From positions 21,972,868 through 22,036,867 of the forward strand of contig NC_133101.1 of assembly GCF_022965805.1 (NCBI RefSeq): DNA of 64,000 nucleotides, written 5' to 3'. Below are positions 23,062 through 35,207 of this stretch, in pieces; the first letter of the stretch is position 1; the number at the start of each line of letters is the position of its first letter. Source of the DNA: Primulina eburnea (Eukaryota > Streptophyta > Magnoliopsida > Lamiales > Gesneriaceae). The position numbers and the translations under genes are program-made. The notes beneath the pieces are model-generated. The model was not told where the DNA came from. It ran no database searches and saw only the letters and a program-made list of their open reading frames with translations.

Positions 23062-23527
23062 CTATGAATTCCCCATGCCCAGAGTTACGAATGCAGTTAC
23101 AATTCCAGCAACTGAGATCCAAAATGTATAAGCGGTGGAGTTGGATGTGGGGGTGGCAGGAGGGGCAGATGCCACGTCCAGCTTGGATGACGAGAAAACA
23201 CAAGATCCATCACATGCATTTTAAATATTAAACATCTAAATTCCACGCTATAGCAAATTATTAAAAATAATAACAATAAATTTACTTGGATCTACTATTG
23301 ATAGAAAATCAAGGCCTCCAAAGGTGTAATTATCAGGATGGATCCCTCTGAAAAATTGAATTGAAGACGTACGAATCACGTCTATAATATCCCTTCTAAG
23401 ATACATCGGTCATTCTGTTGGATATCAAAACAAGAATTTTCTTTGCCATTGAAGCATATATTTTGCATTTCTTTGAGAACCGTCTGTAGCGAGATAGGAG
23501 GCATTGTAACACACCACTGTGGCTCTC
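23062..23527 (-). pseudogene. X8-domain protein pseudogene, copy A
   Basis: Exon 2 (23527-23286) encodes GEPQWCVTMPPISLQTV and the X8 cysteine pattern up to RCILEGIL, where a two-base deletion shifts the frame. Exon 3 (23213-23062) encodes DGSCVFPSSKL... and the hydrophobic tail YTFWISVAGIVTAFVTLGM. X8 domains bind beta-1,3-glucan in plasmodesmal callose-binding and related GPI-anchored proteins, and the tail looks like a GPI-attachment signal. The exon 3 acceptor is GCAT instead of GCAG, and exon 1 is replaced by the palindrome centre, so this copy should be dead. Confidence 0.78.
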
Positions 23528-23606
23528 CTGCAATTGAGAAGGAATAAACTAATGGACGAAGAATAAACCAATAGTCCAAGAAGGTAACTGTACAAACCGT
23601 CTGTTT

Positions 23607-24204
23607 GTGTTTCTTGTGCAGAATGTTTTCTTGAATGTGCATACTATTTCAGGTAATTTATGGGTTTGTACAGTTACTTTCTTGAACTATTGGTTTATTC
23701 TTCGTCCATTAGTTTATTCCTTCTCAATTGCAGGAGAGACACATTGGTGTGTTACAATGCCTCCTATCCCGCTACAGGCGGTTTTCTTAGAACTGCAAAA
23801 TATATGCATCAATGGCAAAGAAAGTTTTTGCTTTGATATCCAACAGAATGGCCGATGTTTCTTAGAAGGGAATGATTATAGACGTGCTTCGTACGTCTTC
23901 AATTCAATTTTTCAGAGGGACGCGTCCCCTGATAATTGCACCTTTGGGGGCCTTGGTTTTCTATCAATAGTAGATCCAAGTAAGTTTATTGTTATTATTT
24001 TTAATAATTTGCTATAGGGTGGAATTTAGATGACGTTTAATGTTTAAAACGCAGGTGATGGATCTTGTGTTTTCCCGTCATCCAAGCTGTACTTGGCATC
24101 TGTCCTTCCTGCCACCCCCCACCTCCAACTACACCGCATATACATTTTGGATAGCAGTTGCAGGAATTGTAACTACATTCGTAACTCTGGGCATGGGAAA
24201 TTAA
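23607..24204 (+). pseudogene. X8-domain protein pseudogene, copy B
   Basis: A partial exon 1 (to 23652, VFLVQNVFLNVHTIS) lacks an ATG. An intron follows (GTAATTT...TTGCAG). Exon 2 (23734-23979) gives a full X8 core with THWCVTMPP, FCFDIQQNGRCFLEG and NCTFGGLGF. A second intron follows and exon 3 (24055-24204) begins DGSCVFPSSKL. An extra C in the C-run near 24113-24119 shifts the frame and removes the hydrophobic C-terminal tail seen in copies A and C. It is flanked head-to-head by copy A. Confidence 0.78.
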
Positions 24205-25943
24205 TAGATGTTATCAAAATGTAAACATAAATATTAACATCGAGTTAGGATGCATGTAAATTTTAATTATTTGAATTTTATTTATGCTTGATTATAAAAC
24301 ATGTTGTGAGGTCCCATAATCACATTAATGTTAATTATAGGATCATGAGTTTCAAAATTAAATTTATAATTTACTTGTAAATTCGTCCTAAGAACTAAAA
24401 TTTTTAACTACGTCCATGGAAAAAAAAAATCTTTATTTTTTCAAATTTAGTATTTTTACAAGTAGTGGCACTGTCCTTAAAAATTTATTATTTATATGAT
24501 GATTAACTAGAAAGAAATAAAATCTCATATCCAATGTTGAGGCATGCATGTACACGTGATCTCCAACGGTTAAGAATCATTTTCAAAAGTAGAGAAAAGA
24601 AACGAAACATTAGACAAAAAAAATCATTAAGAGAGGAAGTCTAATTGGTTTCGTCAGTTTGAAGTAATAATATGGATCAGTCAGTTAGCTTTTATTTCTA
24701 TGCAGTACAAAAATGAATTAGACAAAGTGATGATAATAATAATAACCGCCTTAACAATTATTAGAGGTGTAAAAAGATGCTTATACTATTTCTCGGTTTT
24801 ATGGAAACCTTCAAATAAAGCAAATAAAAAACTCTCATTCCATTATATTATTTTCGAAACCGATTCCAATAACGTTTCCAACCTCTAAAGTTAAGTGATT
24901 ATTGATTTTTTTTTCTTTATGGCTTTTCTAAAATAGGTAAGAAAGAAAATACTACGGGACATCTCTTTTTTTATAGATTAGGAAGTCATTTCATTAGTAA
25001 GTGCTACAAGAACTCGCGCATTTTAGTTTAATGTTTATATTCAGTGGATCAAATCCAATCCATATCGTCTGAGGATTGACATTTCGCTCGTCACTACTAC
25101 GGGAATCGTCCATTCACATTAGTTCCGAAAGGGTTCGCTCGTGCTAGATTTTAGCAGATTAGTGCTACAGTTGATGGAGAACTTGCTTAGGGAAACAAAA
25201 AAAATCTATTTGAGGGGGGTCGTGAATCAAATAAGAAAGGATATTTTCTTGACTTCAATAGGGACGTATGGGCGATCCTTCTTCCGGAAATGATGAATGG
25301 AAGTTCTTGATTTCTTTCTTATGATTTGTTTAATATTTTGTTAAGAAAAAATAATAATGACTTAATTTTAGAGATTGCAAAAAAAAATTTTATCACTTAA
25401 TTTTAGAGGATGCAAACACTACCTAAACTCTAAACCGATTGTATGTGGAATCACATTCCTCAAGATGTGAACTACACATTAATTATTGTCAGTTCTCTTG
25501 ACACCTTGATTCTTTATATAGTTATTTAGATGTTTATAAGTAGGTTGTTCAGCCCTTGAACAAATTATAGACTTGTTCAGAATGTCCAAATTAATATGGA
25601 TTGCATGACTGTGTCTTGGTTAATAATGAGTGCAAAATTAATAAAATTACTTCCTATTGTAGATTTAGTTACTGATTCAAGGAATGGGGAAATAGAACTC
25701 TCCTTTTGCCTAAATTAAAGTAGCAAGAAACTTGTGAATACTAAGACTAATGAAGAATCATATTATTTAATACAAAATTAACATACGTATGAGTTGTTAG
25801 AAAGAACATAGGAGAGATTAATATATATTGTCCTAATTGGTTCTACTTTGGAAACTGAAACGTCCACTACTCATTTTCTTAAAATGTACTAGAAATTATT
25901 TTCCCCTTTTAATATTCGGCAGAAATTTAAGTCATATATATAT

Positions 25944-25978
<35 letters not shown>

Positions 25979-26100
25979 CTTTAAAATACCTTGCACCATT
26001 TTAAAAATAAAAGAACCAGCTCTATTAGAAAATTAAAGGAATGGCTTAAATCATAAAATCTTCATATGTATTCAAATCCTAATTTAGCGATATTGCTAAA
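24205..26100. other. Non-coding arm sequence between X8 copy B and the orphan exon
   Basis: AT-rich sequence shared with inverted copies at 21830-23060 and 30198-32100. A TA microsatellite lies at 25938-25978. Short frames such as 24700-24888 recur in every copy because the DNA is duplicated, and they show no protein features. Confidence 0.6.
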
Positions 26101-26161
26101 ACTAATGGACGAAGAATAAATCAATAGTCCAAAAAGGTAACTGTACAAACCCATAAATTAC

Positions 26162-26234
26162 CTGAAGTAGTCTGCAAATTCAAGAAAACATTCTGCATAA
26201 GGAACACAATGAACAAAACTTTGGAAGCTGCCAT
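26162..26234 (-). pseudogene. Orphan first exon of an X8-domain gene (copy 1)
   Basis: On the minus strand ATGGCAGCTTCC... encodes a 25-residue signal peptide (MAASKVLFIVFLMQNVFLNL...) ending at a good donor, CAG|GTAATT. The intron runs only to about 26107 and then meets the arm of the inverted repeat, so no exon 2 follows. It is the only version here with a proper ATG. The upstream T-rich TTTTTTTCAG may be an acceptor for a 5'UTR intron. Confidence 0.7.
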
Positions 26235-26359
26235 GATAATCTGAAAAAAAAAAATTTCAAGTTTTCAAACAATATTAGCATAAGAAAAACTAGTTTTGCA
26301 TCATTTTAGCCATCTCTGGCCTCTGTGTGCAGGATGAGGGAGGAAATGAGAGACTTCTC

Positions 26360-27150
26360 TATTCTAAAGGAGGAAAAAGTGGAAACGAAATTGTGGGTGA
26401 ACTCACGGTAGTGGTGGTGAGAGACAGGTATATATATAAAACATAAAAAACGTATATATGTAATGGTATAGAGACACACACACATATATATATGCAACAA
26501 ACAATTTATGTAAATATATTAATATATAACAACATGCATGCAAGCACTACAAGAGATCTTACCCGAGTAATGTATTGAAGAAGTGGAAGCGAAATTGTGG
26601 ATGAACTTACGGTAGTGGTGGTAAGAGCCAGTTATATATATAATACATTATTAAAACGTATATATCTAATGGTATAGCCATATATATATCATATATATAT
26701 ATTTATATATATACAGATATATATATATATATGTATATGGCTACAAATATATATCATATAGATATATATATATCATATAAGCCAACATATATGTTGGCTA
26801 TATATGATATATATCTATATGATATATCTATATGATATATATATATATATATATATATGACTATACCATTACATATATACGTTTGTAGCAAACAATTTAT
26901 GTAAATATATTAATATATAACAGCATGTATACAAGGACTACAAGAGATCTTACCCGGCTAATGTATTGAAGAAGTGGAAACGAAATTGTGGTGAACTCAC
27001 GGTAGTGGTGATGAATGGAATTTAAATTGTGGGAGCCATGTATAAATATAATAAATAAAAAATGTATATATGTAATGATATAATCATATATATATATATA
27101 TATATATATGGCTATAGCTATATATATATGCAACAAACAATTTATGTAAA
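26360..27150. repeat. Triplicated block with TA microsatellites
   Basis: A unit of the form GTGGAAACGAAATTGTGG...CTCACGGTAGTGGTG, then TA repeats, then CAACAAACAATTTATGTAAA, occurs three times (from about 26367, 26581 and 26969). Between units lies a TA-rich tract with a perfect hairpin around AGCCAACATATATGTTGGCT (about 26777-26796). The same block recurs in the second duplication at 35590-36390. Confidence 0.75.
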
Positions 27151-27379
27151 ATATATTATTATTATTAAAAAAATTATGTTATAAAGTTATATGACATGAT
27201 TAAAATGTATGAAAGTTGGTTGCAGTGAAAGTTCCCAAAGTGGGAGGAGAAGATCACGTGGTTATTGAAAGCAACTTGGAGTTTTTTAAGATAATAATAC
27301 TTTAACATAGTTTATCAAAAGTAAGAATAAAACGATAACGTCCAATTTATATGTGACTAGATTATTAATTTCATGACGT

Positions 27380-27720
27380 AATAATCATATATAGAAAACG
27401 AAATTAATTAAAGAGATAATTGCAAAATGCAAATTAAAAGTGAATGACGCGTTTTTTTAGTATGGCTATGTATATATATATATAACTAAATAGATGACAT
27501 GAAGTAATAACCAGTTATTATTCAATTTGCATTTTGCAATTCTCAAGAAGTAATAATCATATATAGAAAACAAAATTAATTAGAGAGATAATAACCAGGA
27601 TGAAATAATAATCATATATAGAAATGAAATAATAATCATATATAGAAAACGAAATTAATTAAAGGTAATAACCAGCATGAAGTAATAATCATATATAGAA
27701 AACGAAATTAATTAAAGAAA
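27380..27720. repeat. Short direct repeats in the TCP11 3' flank
   Basis: The string AATCATATATAGAAAACGAA and close variants occur about five times (from roughly 27382, 27547, 27608, 27632 and 27685), usually followed by ATTAATTA. Duplicated at 36615-36955. No coding sequence. Confidence 0.7.
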
Positions 27721-27749
27721 CATGGCATGAAGTTCTTCTGAACTTGGGA

Positions 27750-29632
27750 TTAAACGCTTCTTAGCCTGAAGAGATTAAGAGTCACAGTTTCAGGTAGTTC
27801 GCCTTCTATTAAACCGGTGATTTGCCTTACCAACTTCAGTAAACTTAGTCTCACCAACAAATCAACTTCCTCTTGGTTGTGCTCTAACTCGACCGTTTCT
27901 GGAGCAGAACGTAAAGAAAAAGGTGCGATGAAAATTGACAGTTGTTTAGATCACATTCAATGAGGTTACGACTATGTGATTCAGAAAAATAGCACAAATA
28001 TCACAATCCCAAAGACAAACCTAAATAATTGGTAGCATTGGAGGTTGAAAATGCTTCAACTTGCTTCCCCCCCATTTTTACTAAAAAGTTTCCACCAGTT
28101 AGGAGAGTGGCAGAACGAATGTAATTTGACAAACTCTCCTGTCCTGTCGTCAACTCTGAGATTGATTTTTGATGATCATTCAATTCTTCATCTCTGCTAT
28201 CTCTTGCAAATGAAAGACATTTGATTGTCAAGGGCAAATCATCTATATAGCATTAGAAGGATGCCCATAATGACTCACGAAAAATTTTCCAAGAAAATAT
28301 AAAGCCTCTGGTCCCTTTAAGAATGGTTCCAGCATTCTTATATGTGCTTTGGTAATTTCTAGCTTCAGTTCCTGCAGAAGTAGTTAGAACGAGAAATTTT
28401 TAAAAAAATGGTATGCAGGTTTAATTACTTGTTCTGAGACAAAGTTTGTCTATCCTGCCATATCTACCACCAATTTATATTTCTTTCTATCTTTGGCGTA
28501 AAGACGATAATAAGGAATCAGATATCAACAAAATAACTGAGTTCCCCCGAAGAAAAAAGCCTGGCAACCATGTTTTAATTTTTGCCTGAGTTAAATCTTA
28601 GCTAGGAGTAACTGATCGGAGGTCAGCACACAAGTGAGGTATTCCATAGGAAAAACATGTATCTGTTCCAAGACAAAGCGCAGACCTTTGATTAGAGTAA
28701 TAATATTTGAATACCCAGAACTATCATTGGCCCAACGTGTCTCAGCCAGCTCTGCCATAAACTTCTGGCGTTTTTCCTTCAATTCATTCTGATAAGTGGG
28801 AGCAGAAAGCTTCTGCAGAATGATCAATGCATATTCCAAAATCTTTCCAAAATAATCAATATCCAATTTACCCGAATTCAGCACCAACATTAAAAACGCA
28901 AAATGAATTCTGGATAAAAGAAATTGACATACAAGTAGCTAGAATGTTAAACAAGTAAAAAAATGCATAAAAAATTATATACCCGAGTGAGAATTTCCAG
29001 GTCAATAGCTTAAAAAATATCTTGTCTCCAGCTAAAAGGAGCCATCGCACAAATTTCATCCCTCACCTTCCTCATTAAATCCACAACACAGGTGTATAGG
29101 ATCACACTGCTTGACAGATTCAATGATGCCATCCCAGAAGGCGTTTTCCATCGTCTGTTTTACTTTTCCTGGTACATGATCAAGCAAATAGTGTTTCAGG
29201 CAATTTAAAAATATGTGGCAGTTTATCTAGATGCAGGTTGGTAAGTCTGTTGCAAGAATTTTTATCAAAGAGTAAATGAGTACGGTTTTCAATGATTAAA
29301 AGGTCATAAGCATAAAACTAGCCATAATAAAGACAATATGGATTGTGATCCACAAACTTCGAGAGATCACCGACCATAATGTCGTTTTGGGACTCTCCAA
29401 CAGAATTCGAACAATTAGCAGACTCAAGGTTCTCCCAATGAACATATTCATTAACTATCATAACATTCTCCATATCCAAATTCTGTACAGAATATTGGGT
29501 AATGATGTTTCTTGAATTGGAGGAATTAGCTTCCTTATCATTAACTTTATCCCTGAACAATAACCATATAACAGAGCTTTGCTTATGTGCATTCACAGTC
29601 AATGTACTTGCATAACCTGTGCTACCAAAAAA
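27750..29632 (-). pseudogene. TCP11/SOK1-like pseudogene, 3' half (duplicate copy)
   Basis: Exon-sized blocks match the C-terminal half of plant T-complex protein 11-like proteins. In gene order they are: VMIVNEYVHWENLES (29400s); MENAFWDGIIESVKQ (29150s); VDLMRKVRDEICAMAPFSWR (29050s); LNSGKLDIDYFGKILEYAL (28880s); IKGLRFVLEQI (28680s); EITKAHIRMLEPFLKGPEAL (28350s); LPLTIKCLSFA (28230s); and [13 protein letters not shown]...[11 protein letters not shown] with a stop at 27752-27750. In-frame TAA near 29010 replaces a conserved acidic codon, and frameshifts lie near 29085 and 28240. The gene is cut at the duplication edge (29632) and has no 5' half. Plant TCP11 proteins are poorly characterised; no activity is claimed. 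Confidence 0.8.
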
Positions 29633-29699
29633 TTTCCAAGCTACGGAGAAACTTGAGAATGTTACCCTCGATTCTCGGCTGTTTCTTCTGAAATGGCTG

Positions 29700-30185
29700 A
29701 ATGACAATTAACAAATTTATATATATCAAGTGCATGGCCAAGTACGTGGCACAATCCTCGGTGCTGCACGTCTCGCGCTCGGGCGGTCATGAATTTCCGC
29801 TCGGGCGCGGAACATTCGGCCCTTGCATATTATACAATCGCGCTCGGGCGGATAAAACTTACCGCCCGGGCGCGGGGTGCTCGGGCTTCTTGCATTATTC
29901 AATGGTGCTCGGGCGTTCAAAAACTTCCGCCCGGGCGCCAAACCTTCGGTCCGAAATTTATGCTTTTCATATGCTTTGCCCAATCTGGTCTCGGAATGGC
30001 CTGACTATAATCACATCAGCTCATAATCAATAATCTCAGATTAACAGAATCAAGATCTCGGGCGTTACAGAAGGTGCACATAACACGATGACCGTCGCTA
30101 GTTTTCCGCACTGGACTTATGATTTATGATTTCAAGATTATGTTAAAGATATTTTTAAGACTTTGATTATGCTTTTGAGCGTTTG
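29700..30185. repeat. Gypsy-type LTR remnant with GC-rich palindromic repeats
   Basis: Between the TCP11 fragment and the second inverted repeat lies GC-rich DNA with three repeats of about 55-60 bp built on GCTCGGGCGG / CCGCCCGGGCG (29770-29940). It ends CGGGCGTTACA at 30068, an LTR-like terminus. The next 115 bp resemble the start of a gypsy leader. Frames on both strands here (for example 29701-30033) arise from the GC-rich palindromes and are not judged genes. Confidence 0.5.
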
Positions 30186-32100
30186 TTAGTTTTAGCAATA
30201 TCGCTAAGTTAGGATTTGAATTCGTATGACGATTTTATGATTTAAACTATTTCCTTTAATTTTCTAATAGAGTTCGTTCTTTTATTTTTAAAATGGTGCA
30301 AGGTATTTTAAAGTACATACATACATATATATATATACATATATATATATGTGTATGTATATATATATATATGTATGTATGATTTAAATTTCGGCCGAAT
30401 ATTAAAAAGGGGAAAAACAATTCTAGTGCATTTTAAGAAAACGAATAATGGACGTTTCAGTTTTCAAAGTAGAACCAATTAGGACAATATATATTAATCT
30501 CTACTATGTTCTTTCTAACAACTCATACGTATGTTACTTTTGCATTACATAATATGATTCTTCATTAGTCTTAGTATACACAAGTTTCTTTCTACTTTAA
30601 GTTGGGCAAAACGAGAGTTCTATTTCCTCATTCCTTGAATCAGTAACTAAATCTACAGTAGGAAGTAATTTTATTAATCTTGCACTCATTATTAACAAAG
30701 ATGCAGTAATGCAATCCATATTAACTTGGACTTTCTGAACAAGTCTATAATTTTTTCAAGGTCTGAATAACCTCCTTATAAACATCAAAATAACTATATA
30801 AAGCATCAAGGTGTCAAGATACTTACAATAATTAATGTGCAGTTCACATATTGAGAAATAAGATTCCACATACAATAGGTTTAGAGTTTAGGTAATGTTG
30901 CAAACTCTAAAATTAAGTGATAAAAAAATTTGATTGCAACCTCTTAAATTAAGTCATTATTATTTTTTCTTAACAAAATATTAAACGAATCATAAAAAAG
31001 AAATCAAGATCTTCCATTCATCATTTCCGGAAGAAGGATCGACCATACGCCCTATTGAAGTCAAGAAAATATCGTTTCTTATTTGATTCACGGCCCCCTC
31101 AAATATATATATTTTTTGTTTCCCTGAGCAAGTTCGTCATTAACCGTAGCATTAATCTGCTAAAATATAGCATGAGCGAACCCTTTCGGAATTAATGTTG
31201 AATGGACGTAGTAGCGACGAGCGAAATATCAATCCTCAGACAAAATGAATTGGATTTGATCCACTGAATAGAAACATTAAACTAAAATGCAAGAGATCTT
31301 GTAGCACTTACCAATGAAATTACATCATCATCTATAAAAAAAGAGATGCCCTGTAGTATTTTCTTTCTTATCTATCCTTGAAAACCCATAAAGACAAAAA
31401 ATTCAATAGTCACTTAACTTTAGAGGTTGAAAACGTTACTCGAATCAGTCTCGAAAATAATGTAATGGAATGAGAGCTTTTTATTTGTTTTATTTGAAGG
31501 TGTCCATAAAACCGAGAAATAGTATAAGCATCCTTTTACACATCTGATAATTGTTAAGGCGGTTATTATTATTATTATCACTTTGCCTAATTCATTTTTG
31601 TACTGCATAGAAATAAAAGGCTCACTGCCTGAACCATATTATAACTTCGAACTGACGGAACCAATTAGACTTCCTCTCTTAATGATATTTTTTGTCTAAT
31701 GTTTCGTTTCTTTTCTCTACTTTTGAAAATGATTCTTAACCGTTGGAGATCACGTGTACATGCATACCTCAACATTGGCTTTGAGATTTCATTTCTTTCA
31801 AGTTAATCATCATATACATAATAAATTTTTAAGTACAATGCCACTACTTGTAAAAATACTAAATTTGACAAAATATAGGTCTTTTTCTTCCATGGACGTA
31901 GTAAAAAATTTTAGTTCTTAGGACAAAATTACAAGTAAATTATAAATTCATTTTGAAACTCACGATCCCATAATTAACAATAATCTGATTATGGGACCTC
32001 ACAACATGTTTTATAATCAAGCATAAATCAAATTCAAATAATTAAAATTTACATGCATCATAACTAGATGTTAATATTTATGTTTACATTTTGATAACAT

Positions 32101-32722
32101 CTATGAATTCCTCATGCCCAGAGTTACGAATGCAGTTACAATTCCAGCAACTGCTATACAAAATGTATAAGCGGTGTAGTTGGAGGTGGGGGTGGCAGGA
32201 AGGACAGATGCCAAGTACAGCTTGGATGACGGGAAAACACAAGATCCATCACCTGCGTTTTAAACATTAAACGTCATCTAAATTCCACCCTATAGCAAAT
32301 TATTAAAAATAATAACAATAAACTTACTTGGATCTACTATTGATAGAAAACCAAGGCCCCCCCAAAGGTGCAATTATCATGAGACGGGTCCCTCTAAAAA
32401 ATTGAATTGAAGACGTATGAAGCACGTCTATAATCATCTTCTTCTAAGAAACATCGGCCATTCTGTTGGATATCAAAACAAGAACTTTCTTTGCCATTGA
32501 TGCGTATATTTTGCAGTTCTAAGAGAACCGCCTGTAGCGGGATAGGAGGCATTGTAACACACCAATGTGGCTCTCCTCCAATTAAGAAGGAATAAACTAA
32601 TGGACGAAGAATAAACCAATAGTCCAAGAAGGTAACTGTACAAACCCATAAATTACCTGAAATAGTCTGCACATTCAAGAAAACATTCTGCACAAGGAAC
32701 ACAATGAAGTCTCTCATCTCCT
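32101..32722 (-). pseudogene. X8-domain protein pseudogene, copy C
   Basis: Exon 1 remnant (to 32657) reads FIVFLVQNVFLNVQTIS but its start is fused to leader sequence. Exon 2 (32575-32328) has PHWCVTMPPIPLQAV and RCFLEEDDYRRASYVFNSIF. TAG then replaces the Gln codon found in copies B and D, and extra bases follow. One core Cys is changed (QNIR for QNIC). Exon 3 (32252-32101) keeps the open GPI-like tail YTFCIAVAGIVTAFVTLRM. Splice sites look usable; the stop truncates the X8 core. Confidence 0.78.
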
Positions 32723-32822
32723 CCCTCATCCTACACAGGGGCCAGAGATGGCAAAATGATGCAAAACTAGTTTTCCCTAGGCTAATATTGTTTCAAAGCT
32801 TGAAATTTTTTTTCAGATTCCC

Positions 32823-33447
32823 TTGGCATCTTGCAAATTTTTGTTCATTGTGTTTCTTGTGCAGAATGTTTTCTTGAATGTCCATACTATTTCATGTAAT
32901 TTATGGGTTTGTACAGTTACTTTCTTGAACTATTGGTTTATTCTTCGTCCATTAGTTTATTCCTTCTCAATTGCAGGAGAGACACATTGGTGTGTTACAA
33001 TGCCTCCTATCCCGCTACAGGCGGTTTTCTTAGAACTGCAAAATATATGCATCAATGGCAAAGAAAGTTTTTGCTTTGATATCCAACAGAATGGCCGATG
33101 TTTCTTAGAAGGGAATGATTATAGACGTGCTTCGTACGTCTTCAATTCAATTTTTCAGAGGGACGCGTCCCCTGATAATTGCACCTTTGGGGGCCTTGGT
33201 TTTCTATCAATAGTAGATCCAAGTAAGTTTATTGTTATTATTTTTAATAATTTGCTATAGGGTGGAATTTAGATGACGTTTAATGTTTAAAACGCAGGTG
33301 ATGGATCTTGTGTTTTCCCGTCATCCAAGCTGTACTTGGCATCTGTCCTTCCTGCCACCCCCCACCTCCAACTACACCGCATATACATTTTGGATAGCAG
33401 TTGCAGGAATTGTAACTACATTCGTAACTCTGGGCATGGGAAATTAA
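32823..33447 (+). pseudogene. X8-domain protein pseudogene, copy D
   Basis: This has the fullest 5' region of the four. The leader matches that of the orphan exon, then TTG stands where that exon has ATG (TTGGCATCTTGC against ATGGCAGCTTCC). The exon 1 donor is CAT|GTAATT instead of CAG|GTAATT. Exon 2 (32977-33222) and exon 3 (33298-33447) equal copy B, including the extra C that destroys the C-terminal tail. Loss of start codon, weak donor and a frameshift make a functional product unlikely, although the X8 core itself is unbroken. Confidence 0.78.
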
Positions 33448-35173
33448 TAGATGTTATCAAAATGTAAACATAAATATTAACATCGAGTTAGGATGCATGT
33501 AAATTTTAATTATTTGAATTTTATTTATGCTTGATTATAAAACATGTTGTGAGGTCCCATAATCACATAATGTTAATTATAGGATCATGAGTTTCAAAAT
33601 TAAATTTATAATTTACTTGTAAATTCGTCCTAAGAACTAAAATTTTTAACTACGTCCATGGAAAAAAAAAATCTTTATTTTTTCAAATTTAGTATTTTTA
33701 CAAGTAGTGGCACTGTCCTTAAAAATTTATTATTTATATGATGATTAACTAGAAAGAAATAAAATCTCATATCCAATGTTGAGGCATGCATGTACACGTG
33801 ATCTCCAACGGTTAAGAATCATTTTCAAAAATAGAGAAAAGAAACGAAACATTAGACAAAAAAAATCATTAAGAGAGGAAGTCTAATTGGTTTCGTCAGT
33901 TTGAAGTAATAATATGGATCAGTCAGTGAGCTTTTATTTCTATGCAGTACAAAAATGAATTAGACAAAGTGATGATAATAATAATAACCGCCTTAACAAT
34001 TATTAGAGGTGTAAAAAGATGCTTATACTATTTCTCGGTTTTATGGAAACCTTCAAATAAAGCAAATAAAAAACTCTCATTCCATTATATTATTTTCGAA
34101 ACCGATTCCAATAACGTTTCCAACCTCTAAAGTTAAGTGATTATTGATTTTTTTTTCTTTATGGCTTTTCTAAAATAGGTAAGAAAGAAAATACTACGGG
34201 ACATCTCTTTTTTTATAGATTAGGAAGTCATTTCATTAGTAAGTGCTACAAGAACTCGCGCATTTTAGTTTAATGTTTATATTCAGTGGATCAAATCCAA
34301 TCCATATCGTCTGAGGATTGACATTTCGCTCGTCACTACTACGGGAATCGTCCATTCACATTAGTTCCGAAAGGGTTCGCTCGTGCTAGATTTTAGCAGA
34401 TTAGTGCTACAGTTGATGGAGAACTTGCTTAGGGAAACAAAAAAAATCTATTTGAGGGGGGTCGTGAATCAAATAAGAAAGGATATTTTCTTGACTTCAA
34501 TAGGGACGTATGGGCGATCCTTCTTCCGGAAATGATGAATGGAAGTTCTTGATTTCTTTCTTATGATTTGTTTAATATTTTGTTAAGAAAAAATAATAAT
34601 GACTTAATTTTAGAGATTGCAAAAAAAAATTTTATCACTTAATTTTAGAGGATGCAAACACTACCTAAACTCTAAACCGATTGTATGTGGAATCACATTC
34701 CTCAAGATGTGAACTACACATTAATTATTGTCAGTTCTCTTGACACCTTGATTCTTTATATAGTTATTTAGATGTTTATAAGTAGGTTGTTCAGCCCTTG
34801 AACAAATTATAGACTTGTTCAGAATGTCCAAATTAATATGGATTGCATGACTGTGTCTTGGTTAATAATGAGTGCAAAATTAATAAAATTACTTCCTATT
34901 GTAGATTTAGTTACTGATTCAAGGAATGGGGAAATAGAACTCTCCTTTTGCCTAAATTAAAGTAGCAAGAAACTTGTGAATACTAAGACTAATGAAGAAT
35001 CATATTATTTAATACAAAATTAACATACGTATGAGTTGTTAGAAAGAACATAGGAGAGATTAATATATATTGTCCTAATTGGTTCTACTTTGGAAACTGA
35101 AACGTCCACTACTCATTTTCTTAAAATGTACTAGAAATTATTTTCCCCTTTTAATATTCGGCAGAAATTTAAG

Positions 35174-35207
<34 letters not shown>

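Larger units (their letters stand above)
21830..25440. repeat. Inverted repeat 1 (arms about 21830-23598 and 23665-25440)
   Basis: The two arms are reverse complements with moderate divergence. For example, ACCTCTAAAATTAAGTGATAA at 21851 matches the reverse of 25390-25411, and the X8 exons at 23062-23527 mirror those at 23734-24204. The loop is only about 65 bp and contains part of an X8 first exon. A transcript crossing the centre would fold into a hairpin with arms of about 1.7 kb. Confidence 0.8.
23607..29632 (+). repeat. Segmental duplication, copy 1 (about 6.0 kb)
   Basis: Sequence from GTGTTTCTTGTGCAG to GCTACCAAAAAA is repeated in the same direction at 32850-38867 with an offset of 9,228-9,243. 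Differences seen are isolated substitutions (for example at the exon 1 donor), a two-base indel near 24326 and TA-repeat lengths. It carries X8 copy B, an orphan X8 first exon and the 3' half of a TCP11-like pseudogene. Confidence 0.93.

Noticed and set aside
24700..24888. 62-codon frame starting MQYKNELDK, recurring at 31420 and 33942
   Set aside because: Recurs only because the arms of the inverted repeats are duplicated; variants differ without sign of codon-level constraint and it overlaps AT-rich non-coding DNA.
25095..25110. CACTA terminus at CACTACTACGGG
   Set aside because: No subterminal repeats and no matching inverted end nearby; it is part of the X8 inverted-repeat arm.
26680..26880. 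CRISPR-like spaced repeats
   Set aside because: These are TA microsatellites and palindromes in plant DNA, with no regular repeat-spacer structure.
29701..30033. 110- and 85-codon frames on both strands
   Set aside because: They result from GC-rich palindromic repeats in an LTR remnant; alternative starts and no family features.
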